From NCBI GenBank assembly GCA_025352665.1, contig JANXSM010000118.1:1-64000 (forward strand): a stretch of 64,000 nt of DNA, in the 5' to 3' direction. A model generated the notes under the pieces. It searched no databases. It saw only the letters and a program-made list of their open reading frames with translations, and was not told the DNA's origin. Below, piece after piece: positions 18,026 to 26,096 of this stretch. Position 1 is the stretch's first letter. Every line of letters starts with the position of its first letter. The DNA comes from Rhodospirillales bacterium. Lineage in GTDB: Bacteria > Pseudomonadota > Alphaproteobacteria > Acetobacterales > Acetobacteraceae. The position numbers were made by a program, and so were the translations under genes.

Positions 18026-18760
18026 ATGAGCTTCTTCCCGCTGGCCGACATGATCGGCCTCGTCGTGTTCATCGCCCTCTGGGTCGGCTACGGGCCGACG
18101 GTGCGGCGCCACATGCCGCGCAGCATCAATGCCAACCTCGAAGGACTGCGCGTGGCCTGGATGCGCACCATGCTCCGGCGCGACAACCGAATCGTCGATT
18201 CTGCGCTGATCGGCCAAGTGCTGCAAAGCTCGAGCTTCTTCGCTTCCGCCAGCCTCATCGTTATCGGTGCATTGCTCAGCCTGCTGTCCAATGTGGAGCA
18301 TCTGCAGCCGGCAATCGAGCAGCTGGCCTTCGTGGCGCCGGTGTCGCGCACATTGTTTGAGCTCAAGCTGGTGCTGCCGCTGCTGATCATGGTGACAGGA
18401 TTCGTGAAGTTCACATGGTCGATCCGGCAGTTGAACTACACCATTGCGCTGATCGGCTCGGCACCCGATCACCATAACACCGGCCGCTTCCTGGAGCCGT
18501 TGGCCAAGACGATCGGCGATGTGATGTCGGCGGCCCTGGCCACGTTCAACGACGGCATGCGAGCCTATTACTACGCGATCGCCGGCCTCGCCTGGCTGGT
18601 CGGCCCGTGGGAAATGGCCGGGTGCGCCGCAGCTCTCACGGCCCTGCTGGTCTGGCGCCAGACGTCAAGTCCGGTCGCGAAAAGCTTCCAAGCTGCCTTG
18701 GCGACGGTGCACGAGGCCCATGCCGCGATCGGGGAGCGGGAAGCCCGCGAGCAGCGCTAG
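18026..18760 (+). CDS. DUF599-family membrane protein
   Basis: A 244-residue integral membrane protein of the DUF599 family (function unknown). It has an N-terminal helix (MIGLVVFIALWVGYGPTV), the conserved RRDNRIVDSALIGQVLQSSSFFASASLI and further helices near residues 115-135 and 185-215. It follows the amidase by 3 bases. The TAG stop is read from the end of the double-hairpin element beginning at 18,758. Confidence 0.85.
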   Translation: MSFFPLADMIGLVVFIALWVGYGPTVRRHMPRSINANLEGLRVAWMRTMLRRDNRIVDSALIGQVLQSSSFFASASLIVIGALLSLLSNVEHLQPAIEQLAFVAPVSRTLFELKLVLPLLIMVTGFVKFTWSIRQLNYTIALIGSAPDHHNTGRFLEPLAKTIGDVMSAALATFNDGMRAYYYAIAGLAWLVGPWEMAGCAAALTALLVWRQTSSPVAKSFQAALATVHEAHAAIGEREAREQR

Positions 18761-18863
18761 GAGCCTGATCGCTTCTGGTAGGCGAAGCGATCAGGCTTTA
18801 ACCTCTGGTTATAACCAACAATTTCATCGCGAAATCGACTCAAATTTAGCCGATATTGCTCTA
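18758..18863 (-). repeat. Double-hairpin element, copy 2
   Basis: Read on the minus strand: TAGAGC, left hairpin (CAATATCG paired with CGAT, bulge GAA, ATTG), a TTATAACC linker, then a 14-bp right hairpin (AGCCTGATCGCTTC, loop GCCTACCA). On the plus strand the right hairpin is at 18,762-18,797. Both ends serve genes: TAG at 18,758 is the DUF599 stop, and TAG at 18,863-18,861 is the clpS stop. It belongs to the family with copies at 14,359, 32,337, 52,057 and 57,964. Confidence 0.75.
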
Positions 18864-19253
18864 ATCCTTCTCGATCGTGCACTGCAGCGGATGCTGGTTC
18901 TGGCGGGCGAGGTCCATCACCTGGGTGACCTTGGTTTCAGCCACCTCATAGGTGAACACGCCACATACGCCGACACCACGGCGATGGACATGCAGCATGA
19001 TCCGCGTCGATTCCTCGCGGGTCTTTTGGAAGAAGCGCTCCAGCACGTGCACCACGAATTCCATGGGCGTGTAGTCGTCGTTCAGCATCAGCACCTTGTA
19101 CATCGCCGGTTTGCGGGTTCGGGTGCGGGTCTTGGTGACCACGCCGATGTTGGGACCGCCATCCTGGCCGCCCTCGCGGCCACCGTCCTCGCGTCGGGCT
19201 GACGGATGCGCGCCTGCAACCGTAAAGGGCAGGGGATGCTGGCACGTCTGCAT
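18861..19253 (-). CDS. clpS: ATP-dependent Clp protease adaptor ClpS
   Basis: A 130-residue adaptor that delivers N-degron substrates to ClpAP. The core has [22 protein letters not shown], with the N-end-binding Asn-Asp, the conserved [21 protein letters not shown] and the closing [11 protein letters not shown] Gly/Arg-rich extension of about 45 residues precedes the core. ATG 19,253 is chosen as nearest to family length; ATG 19,283 adds ten residues. clpA is not adjacent. The TAG stop is supplied by the repeat element at 18,758-18,863. Confidence 0.93.
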   Translation of the reverse strand: MQTCQHPLPFTVAGAHPSARREDGGREGGQDGGPNIGVVTKTRTRTRKPAMYKVLMLNDDYTPMEFVVHVLERFFQKTREESTRIMLHVHRRGVGVCGVFTYEVAETKVTQVMDLARQNQHPLQCTIEKD

Positions 19254-19342
19254 CAGGTTCAGGCTGGTTTCTTCGAAGCGCATGGATTGCAACCGTTTGT
19301 TCCTGACCGCAGGGTCATTTGTTCGGGTGGCAGACGTCGGGT

Positions 19343-19387
19343 GAGAGACATCGGGCCGAGAGGCATGGGGCCGAGAGACATGGGGCC
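19343..19387. repeat. Three tandem 15-base units upstream of clpS
   Basis: Three copies of a 15-base unit (GAGAGACATCGGGCC and close variants) stand head to tail, with a partial fourth. They lie in the 298-base gap between clpS and the phasin gene. The period is a multiple of three, but no convincing gene covers it. The clpS promoter should be in this gap. Confidence 0.6.
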
Positions 19388-19502
19388 GATCCATGTCCAT
19401 GTCCACGCAGCCTCGCCGGCGGCGACAAAGAATATCTGAATTCGACCGCCTGATAGAAGCCTCTTGCGTGGATGGGTTCCCGATTCGCGCGCCGAAACGA
19501 CA

Positions 19503-19530
19503 AAAGGCCCGGGCATTCGCCCGGGCCTTT
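19503..19530 (-). terminator. Rho-independent terminator of the phasin gene
   Basis: A perfect 12-bp stem (AAAGGCCCGGGC) with the four-base loop ATTC, followed on the minus strand by a short T run, begins 22 bases past the phasin stop codon. Confidence 0.85.
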
Positions 19531-19551
19531 GTCACTCATCCGGATCGGGGT

Positions 19552-20280
19552 TCAGACCGTCGGGTGGGCAAACTTCTCGGTGGCCAGCGTCACGCGCTCG
19601 GTGATCGGGGCAAACGTCTGTTCGGCCAGCTTCATCGAGGCATCGGTCAGCTTGCCGGTCTCGGCGACCATCTTCTCGAAGGCGGTCTTGGTGAAGCTGG
19701 ACTGCAGGTCCATTGCTTCCTTGATCGACTTCACCGAAGTCATCGCCTTGACGGTCGCCATGGTCTCTTCCATGTGAGCCTGGGCGCTGGCGGCGAAGTG
19801 CTTCGAAAAGTCCTGCACGCCGGCGGCCAGAATCTGGCTCGACTTGATCACCGCTTCCATGTTGCCTTGGCCGAAGGAGACGAAATCCTCGGCGGTCTTG
19901 ATCACTTTGTCCATTGTCAGCATTTCCTTGTCTTGCGGTTTTGATTGTAGGCTTGGTTCGTTGTCAGCATTCGCAGCCGAAGGTGCCGCGAGGCGAGGCG
20001 CCCCGGTCGGCGGTGGCGGTCCTGGTTCGGCACACGCGAATGCGGGGTCCGTCAGGGGGGCAGTGACTGCACCTGTCCCAACCTCGGGGAGGGTCGTGTT
20101 GGGGAGCACGCCTGGGTTCGCTGGCAGGCTCTTTGCTGGTGGCCGGTTCGTCTTAAGGGGTGCGGCGGCCGAAGCGGCCGGCAAACTCGCCTCTGATCGT
20201 GGGCCGGTCATGGCCTGCGTTCGGTCCAGTCGGACGGCAGAAGGCGGGGTGGAGGGGTGGCTGCTCTTTTTCGAAGCCAT
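19552..20280 (-). CDS. Phasin-family protein with proline-rich N-terminal extension
   Basis: A 242-residue protein. The C-terminal roughly 120 residues are a phasin domain (KVIKTAEDFVSFGQGNMEAV, helical and amphipathic to AEQTFAPITERVTLATEKF), which coats polyhydroxyalkanoate granules. The first roughly 118 residues are Pro/Ala/Ser-rich and disordered. ATG 20,280 has GAGGA upstream. However, an internal ATG at 19,914, with AAGGAA about 10 bases before it, could produce the phasin domain alone, so two products are possible. It diverges from the carboxypeptidase gene across a gap with PhaR-like palindromes. Confidence 0.85.
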   Translation of the reverse strand: MASKKSSHPSTPPSAVRLDRTQAMTGPRSEASLPAASAAAPLKTNRPPAKSLPANPGVLPNTTLPEVGTGAVTAPLTDPAFACAEPGPPPPTGAPRLAAPSAANADNEPSLQSKPQDKEMLTMDKVIKTAEDFVSFGQGNMEAVIKSSQILAAGVQDFSKHFAASAQAHMEETMATVKAMTSVKSIKEAMDLQSSFTKTAFEKMVAETGKLTDASMKLAEQTFAPITERVTLATEKFAHPTV

Positions 20281-20360
20281 GCGTTCATTCCTCGTACGCC
20301 GTTCCTGCGCAGGGTTGCCTCTGCGGGATGCTTAACGCCCGGCGCCGGTCGCGCCTGTTT

Positions 20361-20433
20361 ATGTTGCACTGCGGTATGGTGGTTCTACACATATGGACGC
20401 ATGGGTTCAAGATTAAATTTGTGCACTGCACAA
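20361..20433. promoter_or_regulatory. PhaR-like palindromes in the phasin promoter
   Basis: A perfect 15-base palindrome TTGTGCACTGCACAA sits at 20,419-20,433, and a half-conserved relative ATGTTGCACTGCGGTAT at 20,361-20,377. TGCA-x-TGCA palindromes upstream of phasin genes are the expected type of site for the granule-sensing repressor PhaR in alphaproteobacteria. The assignment is inferred from family knowledge and position. The sites lie between the phasin gene and the divergent carboxypeptidase. Confidence 0.55.
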
Positions 20434-20551
20434 TACCATCGGTCGCCCCGGCGATCTATGGGCAAGATGCGTTAACCTATTTGAATCGTTCCTTTTCGCT
20501 CCCCGGGTTTGCCCTGGACATGGCATTGACCGGACCGCTAGTTTGCCCGTC

Positions 20552-21787
20552 ATGGTCAAAGTAGTCGCTGACATGCACGGATCGATGGGCAGGAATCTGC
20601 AATCCCGGGGGAACCGGATCCTCCTGCTCCTCGCGGGCATTGTCGCAATGGCACTGGCCACTCTCCAGCCGGCGCGCGCCCAGGTCGGGTCGGAGCGCTA
20701 CAGCTCCATTGTCATCGACGCCCGCAGCGGGCGGGAACTGTCCAGCGTCAACGCGGACGAAGAACGCCATCCAGCCAGCCTGACCAAGATGATGACCCTT
20801 TATATGGTGTTCGAGGCGCTGCGCGACCGCAGGCTTACGCTCGATCAGATGGTGCCGGTCAGCGCCCACGCCGCGTCCCAGCCGCCGACAAAGCTCAGCA
20901 TCGTGCCGGGCATGAAGCTGACCGTGGAGCAATGCATCCTCGGCTTGGTCACCATGTCCGCCAACGACGCGGCCGCCGCCTTGGGCGAGCTTTTGGCAGG
21001 AGAGGAGTTTTCGTTCGCGCAATTGATGACGCTGCGTGCCCATGCGCTAGGCATGTCGCGCACCATTTTCCGCAACGCTTCCGGCCTGCCGGACCCTGAT
21101 CAGGTCTCCACTGCGCGCGACCTCGCCACGCTGGGACGGCGGCTGATTATCGATTTCCCCGCGGAATATCGGTATTTCTCTACCCCGGCGTTTCGCTTCC
21201 GCAACCGCGTGATCCCGAATCACGACCGCATGCTGCAAACCTATCCGGGTGCTGACGGCATCAAGACCGGGTTTGTCACCGCCTCCGGCTACAACCTCGT
21301 CACTTCAGCCCTGCGGTCCGACGTGCGCCTGATCGGCGTGGTGATGGGCGCCAAGAACGGCGGCGAGCGGGATGCGCATATGGCCATGCTGCTCGACCAG
21401 GCGTTCGAGCGAATGGATGTGGCGCCGCCGGTGATGGCGCGACGCGATGCGCCGGGCCGCGTGCTGCCCGGCACGCCGCCCGTTGCGTTGCAGCCGCCGG
21501 CCATGACCGCTTCGGTCAGGCAGCTGGCGTCTCGTTGGGCGGTGCAGATTGGCGCCTTTGCCACCGAAACGGCCGCACGCCAGGCAGCCGTCAATGCGCG
21601 CCGGCTCACCGATTCAGGCCAGATCCATGTCGAATCGGCCACCGTCCAGGGCCGCACCACTTGGCGCGCGCAGCTCGTCGGTATGAATGCCAGCGAGGCG
21701 AACGGCACCTGTTCGGCCCTGGCCAAGCGCAAAGTGACCTGCGTGGTGCTTCGCCCCGATCCCGGCCAGCTCGCCCGCGCCTTCTGA
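20552..21787 (+). CDS. D-alanyl-D-alanine carboxypeptidase with SPOR domain
   Basis: A serine peptidase S11 (PBP5/DacA-like) that trims the terminal D-Ala of peptidoglycan stem peptides. The signal region RILLLLAGIVAMALATLQPARA leads to the penicillin-binding motifs SLTK (in HPASLTKMMTLY), SAN (MSANDAAAALGE) and KTG (GIKTGFVTASGYN). A SPOR domain at the C-terminus (WAVQIGAFATETAARQAA) should bind denuded septal peptidoglycan. The start is uncertain: ATG codons at 20,552, 20,573 and 20,585 are all possible, and the last gives the shortest signal peptide. Confidence 0.92.
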   Translation: MVKVVADMHGSMGRNLQSRGNRILLLLAGIVAMALATLQPARAQVGSERYSSIVIDARSGRELSSVNADEERHPASLTKMMTLYMVFEALRDRRLTLDQMVPVSAHAASQPPTKLSIVPGMKLTVEQCILGLVTMSANDAAAALGELLAGEEFSFAQLMTLRAHALGMSRTIFRNASGLPDPDQVSTARDLATLGRRLIIDFPAEYRYFSTPAFRFRNRVIPNHDRMLQTYPGADGIKTGFVTASGYNLVTSALRSDVRLIGVVMGAKNGGERDAHMAMLLDQAFERMDVAPPVMARRDAPGRVLPGTPPVALQPPAMTASVRQLASRWAVQIGAFATETAARQAAVNARRLTDSGQIHVESATVQGRTTWRAQLVGMNASEANGTCSALAKRKVTCVVLRPDPGQLARAF

Positions 21788-21803
21788 CACTCAGACGCGC
21801 TTG

Positions 21804-21856
21804 TTGCGAATCGTTCTTAACTTCTGCAAAGTGTTGCAAGTAAGAATTACTCGCAA
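21804..21856. promoter_or_regulatory. Inverted-repeat operator resembling paired Fur-type boxes
   Basis: TTGCGAATCGTTCTTAAC at 21,804-21,821 and GTAAGAATTACTCGCAA at 21,840-21,856 are imperfect inverted copies about 18 bases apart. Each resembles the TTGCGAATnnTTCTCA style of Fur box. They lie in the 264-base gap between the carboxypeptidase and map. No obvious iron gene follows, so the target is unclear. The rest of the gap holds no convincing gene. Confidence 0.35.
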
Positions 21857-22051
21857 TAAAGGGGCTTCCATGCGGCTGCATCTGCTCGGCGTCCACGCGC
21901 TTGTTGTTGCCATGAAGACGCATGGCGAAACCCCCAGCCCGCGGCAACCGCAGCGGAGCCTTGCGCCGGGCGGGCAGGATGCGCATGTGTCATCCACTCA
22001 GGATGGGCTACAATTTCTGTCCGCGGCTGACGCGGCAGACGGAGCGACAAG

Positions 22052-22855
22052 ATGGACGGCGGCGCCGAATCTCGAAAGATCACCCTCAATGCGCCCGAGG
22101 ACTTCGCGGGCATGCGCGCTGCTGGCCGTCTTGCTGCCGAAACGCTGGACATGATCACGCTCCATGTCCGCCCAGGCGTTACCACTGGCGCTTTGGATGC
22201 GATCTGCCACGAATTCATCTTAGCCCACGCTGCGTTGCCGGCGCCGCTCAACTACCGCGGCTACCCGAAATCCGTCTGCATCTCCATAAATCATGTGGTG
22301 TGTCATGGCATTCCCGGCGACCGCGCACTGTTGGCCGGGGATGTGCTGAACATCGATGTCACTGTCATTCTTGACGGCTGGCACGGCGACAGCAGCCGAA
22401 TGTACTGCGCGGGGCCGCCGTCGACCAAGGCACGCAATTTGATCGAGGCAACGCATGAATCGCTGATGCGGGGCATCGCCGCGGTCAAACCAGGCGCCAC
22501 ACTGGGCGATATCGGCCATGCGATCCAGAGCTATGCCGAGGCGCAGCGCTTCTCCATCGTGCGCGATTTTTGCGGCCACGGCATCGGCCGCCGCTTCCAC
22601 GAGGCGCCCAACGTGCTGCACTACGGCAAGCCCGGCGAGGGCGCCGTCCTGAAACCCGGCATGTTCTTCACCATCGAACCGATGGTCAACGCCGGACGAC
22701 CTGAGGTGAAGGTGCTCGACGACGGCTGGACCGCCGTCACCCGCGATCGCAGCCTGTCGGCGCAGTTTGAGCACATGGTGGGTGTCACCGACACGGGCGT
22801 GGAGATTTTCACGCTCTCCCCCTCAGGCCAGTTCAAGCCGCCCTATCCGGTTTGA
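22052..22855 (+). CDS. map: Methionine aminopeptidase, type I
   Basis: A 267-residue metalloprotease that removes the N-terminal Met of nascent proteins. The metal ligands are visible: the two Asp in LNIDVTVILDGWHGDSSRM, His in CGHGIGRRFHEAPN, Glu in FTIEPMVN and Glu in QFEHMVGVT. Length is normal for type I without an N-terminal zinc extension. The start MDGGAESRKITL is the first good ATG. It is followed at once by a thioesterase gene. Confidence 0.96.
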   Translation: MDGGAESRKITLNAPEDFAGMRAAGRLAAETLDMITLHVRPGVTTGALDAICHEFILAHAALPAPLNYRGYPKSVCISINHVVCHGIPGDRALLAGDVLNIDVTVILDGWHGDSSRMYCAGPPSTKARNLIEATHESLMRGIAAVKPGATLGDIGHAIQSYAEAQRFSIVRDFCGHGIGRRFHEAPNVLHYGKPGEGAVLKPGMFFTIEPMVNAGRPEVKVLDDGWTAVTRDRSLSAQFEHMVGVTDTGVEIFTLSPSGQFKPPYPV

Positions 22856-22859
22856 TCTT

Positions 22860-23270
22860 TTGGGGACAGTTTTCCTAACCCGACAGCCGCTGCGGTTTTG
22901 CGACACAGACCAACTCGGGCACATCAACAACGCGGTTTACTCCGTCCTTTATGAGGCCGGGCGCGTGGCGTTGCTGCTCGAGGCTGGGCTGCTGGTGCCG
23001 GCGGAGGGCCACGCCGTGGTGCTCGCCCGGCTGGAAATTGATTTCTCTAGCGAGATGACATGGCCTGCGGACGTGTCGATCGAGAATGCCTTCCATCGGA
23101 TCGGCAACAAGTCGCTGCATGTCCGCCAGCGTCTGCTGGTCGGCGGCGCTGTGACCTCCCGGTCGTCCTCCGTTTTGGCCGTGATCGACACGACCACGCG
23201 TCGCGCGGTGCCGTTGCAGAACGCATGGCGGGTCGTGTTCGAGCGCTGGCTGGTGCCCGATTTCAGCTGA
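22860..23270 (+). CDS. Acyl-CoA thioesterase, 4HBT (hotdog) superfamily
   Basis: A roughly 136-residue hotdog protein with the 4HBT active-site motif RFCDTDQLGHINNAVY. The catalytic Asp is in DTDxxGH. The strand VVLARLEIDFSSEMTWPADVSIEN follows. No ATG is placed correctly; the TTG at 22,860, four bases after the map stop, gives the usual short N-terminus and is the best start. Substrate chain length is not predictable from sequence. Confidence 0.8.
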   Translation: MGTVFLTRQPLRFCDTDQLGHINNAVYSVLYEAGRVALLLEAGLLVPAEGHAVVLARLEIDFSSEMTWPADVSIENAFHRIGNKSLHVRQRLLVGGAVTSRSSSVLAVIDTTTRRAVPLQNAWRVVFERWLVPDFS

Positions 23271-23316
23271 AAGCCCCGATCTGACGAGGGGTTGACGCGG
23301 ATTTTCTGGCAGGTCG

Positions 23317-24072
23317 ATGGCCAGCGCCCAGTCTCGCCGGATGACCTCAAGACCCAAGGGCCTCGCCGACCAGCTCAACTTGCTCGACCCCGCGATGTCG
23401 CCGGGAGCGGCGGACGGGCACCGCGCCCGCCTGCGCACCCGCCTGCTCGCCGCCGGGCCGGAGGCGCTGGCGGATCACGAGTTGCTGGAACTGGTGCTGT
23501 GCCTCGCTTTGCCGCGGCGCGACACCAAGCCGATTGCGCGGGCCTTGCTGGTTCGCTTCGGCAGTTTCGCCGGCGCCATTTCCGCGCCGATCAACGATCT
23601 GCGCTCCGTCGAGGGCATGGGAGAGGCGGGAGCGGCGGCCTTGCGTACGGTTCAGTCGGCAGCACTTCGCCTTGTGCGGGCCGAGATTTCCGACCGGCCG
23701 GTGATGGAGAACTGGGACCGGCTGATGGACTATCTCAGCGCGGTGATGGCGCGCGAACGCGTGGAGCAGTTCCGCGTGCTGTTCCTCGACGGCCGCAACC
23801 GGCTGATTGCCGACGAGGCGCAGTCCCGCGGCACGGTCAACCACACGCCGGTCTACCCGCGCGAAGTCGTCAAACGCGCGCTGGAACTGCATGCGACGGC
23901 GCTGATCGTCGTGCACAACCACCCAAGCGGCGACCCAGCACCCTCACAGGCGGATATCGAAATGACCCGCGAGATCAAGGCGGCGGCAAAGGCGCTGTCG
24001 ATCGTGCTGCACGACCATGTCATCGTTGGCAACGGAAGCTGGCTCAGCTTTCGCCGCGAAGGCTTATTGTAA
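23317..24072 (+). CDS. radC: RadC/JAB-domain DNA repair-type protein
   Basis: A 251-residue RadC-family protein. The N-terminal helix-hairpin-helix-like UPF0758 region (LLAAGPEALADHELLELVLCL) precedes a JAB/MPN domain with the metal motif VVHNHPSGDPAPSQADIEMT (HxHx7-8D type) and LHDHVIVGNG. The repair role of the family is disputed. It ends overlapping the 3' end of the convergent terC-like gene by nine bases. Confidence 0.92.
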   Translation: MASAQSRRMTSRPKGLADQLNLLDPAMSPGAADGHRARLRTRLLAAGPEALADHELLELVLCLALPRRDTKPIARALLVRFGSFAGAISAPINDLRSVEGMGEAGAAALRTVQSAALRLVRAEISDRPVMENWDRLMDYLSAVMARERVEQFRVLFLDGRNRLIADEAQSRGTVNHTPVYPREVVKRALELHATALIVVHNHPSGDPAPSQADIEMTREIKAAAKALSIVLHDHVIVGNGSWLSFRREGLL

Positions 24073-24678
24073 GAAGTGGTCGAATACGTCGTAGCCACCC
24101 TCCCAGATTAGCTTGAGAGCGATGTAGAGTACAATGAACAGGCCCACCCAGGCGACCCAACGGTGCCGTTCGAGGAGCTTGGCGAGGAACGAGGCCGCCA
24201 GTCCCATCAGCACCACCGAGAACGCCAGGCCCACGACGAGCACCCAGGTATGACCATTGGCTGCACCAGCGACCGCCAACACGTTGTCCAGGCTCATCGA
24301 GAGATCGGCCAGCAGGATCTGCACTATCGCCGCCCGCAGCGTCTTCTGCGGCTGCACGGCATGCAGCCTGGGGTCGTGGCGCAACTCGCGATACATTTTG
24401 TAGGCGACCCACAGCAGCAGCAGCCCGCCAGCCAGAAGCAGCCCCACGATTTCCAGCAGCTGCAGCGTCACGGCGCCGAGTGCGATGCGCAGCACCGTCG
24501 CCGCCCCGATGCCGAGCAGAATCGCCGGTCGCTTCTGTTTCGCCGGTAGCCCGGCCACGGCGAGCCCGACCACCACGGCATTGTCGCCGGCCAGGGTGAT
24601 ATCCACCAGCAGCACCTGTGCAAGGGCAGACAGCTCCTGGATGAAGCCTGGGTCATGAACAAAGCCAAGGTCGAACAT
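24064..24678 (-). CDS. TerC/YjbE-family integral membrane protein
   Basis: A 204-residue TerC-family transporter-like protein with about seven transmembrane segments. The family motif with an acidic membrane residue, DITLAGDNAVVVGLAVAGLP, is near the N-terminus, and its repeat, DLSMSLDNVLAVAGAA, is in the second half. Members are linked to metal (manganese, tellurite) homeostasis. ATG 24,678 has CAGGA 7 bases upstream, and this start places the protein at family length. Only 71 bases separate it from purB, so there is no room for a full yybP-ykoY riboswitch. Confidence 0.9.
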   Translation of the reverse strand: MFDLGFVHDPGFIQELSALAQVLLVDITLAGDNAVVVGLAVAGLPAKQKRPAILLGIGAATVLRIALGAVTLQLLEIVGLLLAGGLLLLWVAYKMYRELRHDPRLHAVQPQKTLRAAIVQILLADLSMSLDNVLAVAGAANGHTWVLVVGLAFSVVLMGLAASFLAKLLERHRWVAWVGLFIVLYIALKLIWEGGYDVFDHFLQ

Positions 24679-24749
24679 GCTGCATCCTGTGTTGTGGCGG
24701 TCGCCTGCGAAGCCTAGGAGGGACAGGCACGACAGCGGATGAAAAGACA

Positions 24750-26096
24750 ATGGTACCGCGCTACAGCCGCCCGGAGATGGCCGCGATCTGGGCCCCTGAG
24801 AATCGTTTCCGGATCTGGTTCGAGATCGAGGCGCTGGCCGCCGAGGCGCTCGCCGGGCTTGGCGAAATTCCCCAGGAATCAGCGCGAAACATCCGCGTCC
24901 GCGGCGACACCAAGGTCGCCGATATCACGCCCGAGGACCTTGAGCGAATCGACGCGATCGAACGGGAAACGCGCCATGATGTTATCGCATTTTTAACCTG
25001 GCTGGCCGAGGGTATCGGCGAAGACAGCCGCTTCGTGCATCTCGGCATGACCAGCTCGGACGTGCTGGACACGTGTTTCTCCGTCCAGCTGACCCAGGCG
25101 GCGGACCTGCTGATCGCCGATGTCGATGCTGTCATGGCAGCACTCAAGACCCGCGCCTTCGAGTTCAAGCACACGGCCACGATCGGCCGCAGCCACGGCA
25201 TTCATGCAGAGCCCACCAGCTTTGGTCTCAAGCTCGCCGGCCATTACGCTGAATTTGCCAGAAACCGTGCCCGCCTGGTCACCGCGCGGGCGGAAATCGC
25301 GGTGTGCGCCATCAGCGGCGCCGTCGGCACCTTCGCCCATATCGACCCCAAGGTTGAGGCCTTCGTCGCGGGCAAGCTCGGCCTGGCGGTGGAGCCGGTC
25401 TCCACCCAGGTCATCCCGCGCGATCGTCATGCGGCGTTCTTCTGCGCCCTGGCCGTGGTTGCATCCGGCGTCGAGCGCCTGGCCACCGAGGTGCGCCACC
25501 TGCAGCGCAGCGAAGTGCGCGAGGCCGAGGAGTTCTTCCATGCCGGGCAGAAGGGCAGCTCGGCGATGCCGCACAAACGCAACCCGGTGCTGTCGGAGAA
25601 TTTGACCGGGCTCGCCCGGGTGGTGCGCGCGGCGGTGGTGCCGGCGCTTGAGAACGTCACGCTGTGGCACGAGCGCGACATCAGCCATTCCAGCGTGGAA
25701 CGTGCCATCGCCCCCGATTCGACGGTCACGCTGGACTTCGCGCTGATGCGTCTGGCCGGAATGATGGAAAAACTGACGGTTTATCCCGAGCAGATGGCCG
25801 CCAACCTCGACAGCCTCGGCGGCGTGGTCCACTCGGGCGAGATCCTGCTCGCCCTGGCCCGCGCCGGCATTTTGCGCGAGGACGCCTACCGGATTGTGCA
25901 ACGCAACGCCATGGCGACCTGGTCGAGCCTCGGCAAGCCCGGCCACCGCGGCTTTCGTGCCAATCTCGAAGCCGATCCCGAGGTCGCCGGCTGCGTCACG
26001 CCGGAACTGCTCGACGCCGCAATGGACCCGAAGCTGCATCTGGCCCGGCTGGACGATATCTTTCTGCGCGTCTTTGGCGAAGCCGGCCCCGCCTGA
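24750..26096 (+). CDS. purB: Adenylosuccinate lyase
   Basis: A 448-residue fumarase/aspartase-superfamily enzyme that acts twice in purine synthesis: on SAICAR and on adenylosuccinate. The signature GSSAMPHKRNPVLSENLTG is intact, and the general base and acid His are in TIGRSHGIHAEPTSFG and LGMTSSDVLDT regions. It starts MVPRYSRPEMAAIW, typical of the alphaproteobacterial form. It opens the purine cluster and overlaps the following SDR gene by one base (TGATG). Confidence 0.97.
   Translation: MVPRYSRPEMAAIWAPENRFRIWFEIEALAAEALAGLGEIPQESARNIRVRGDTKVADITPEDLERIDAIERETRHDVIAFLTWLAEGIGEDSRFVHLGMTSSDVLDTCFSVQLTQAADLLIADVDAVMAALKTRAFEFKHTATIGRSHGIHAEPTSFGLKLAGHYAEFARNRARLVTARAEIAVCAISGAVGTFAHIDPKVEAFVAGKLGLAVEPVSTQVIPRDRHAAFFCALAVVASGVERLATEVRHLQRSEVREAEEFFHAGQKGSSAMPHKRNPVLSENLTGLARVVRAAVVPALENVTLWHERDISHSSVERAIAPDSTVTLDFALMRLAGMMEKLTVYPEQMAANLDSLGGVVHSGEILLALARAGILREDAYRIVQRNAMATWSSLGKPGHRGFRANLEADPEVAGCVTPELLDAAMDPKLHLARLDDIFLRVFGEAGPA

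Noticed and set aside
14359-18863. Treating the repeat copies as ordinary Rho-independent terminators only
   Set aside because: They lack consistent T runs, consist of two hairpins with a fixed bulge and loop, and share sequence across distant loci, so a simple terminator does not explain them.
24679-24749. yybP-ykoY manganese riboswitch in front of the TerC-family gene
   Set aside because: The gap is only 71 bases and does not contain the conserved riboswitch core.
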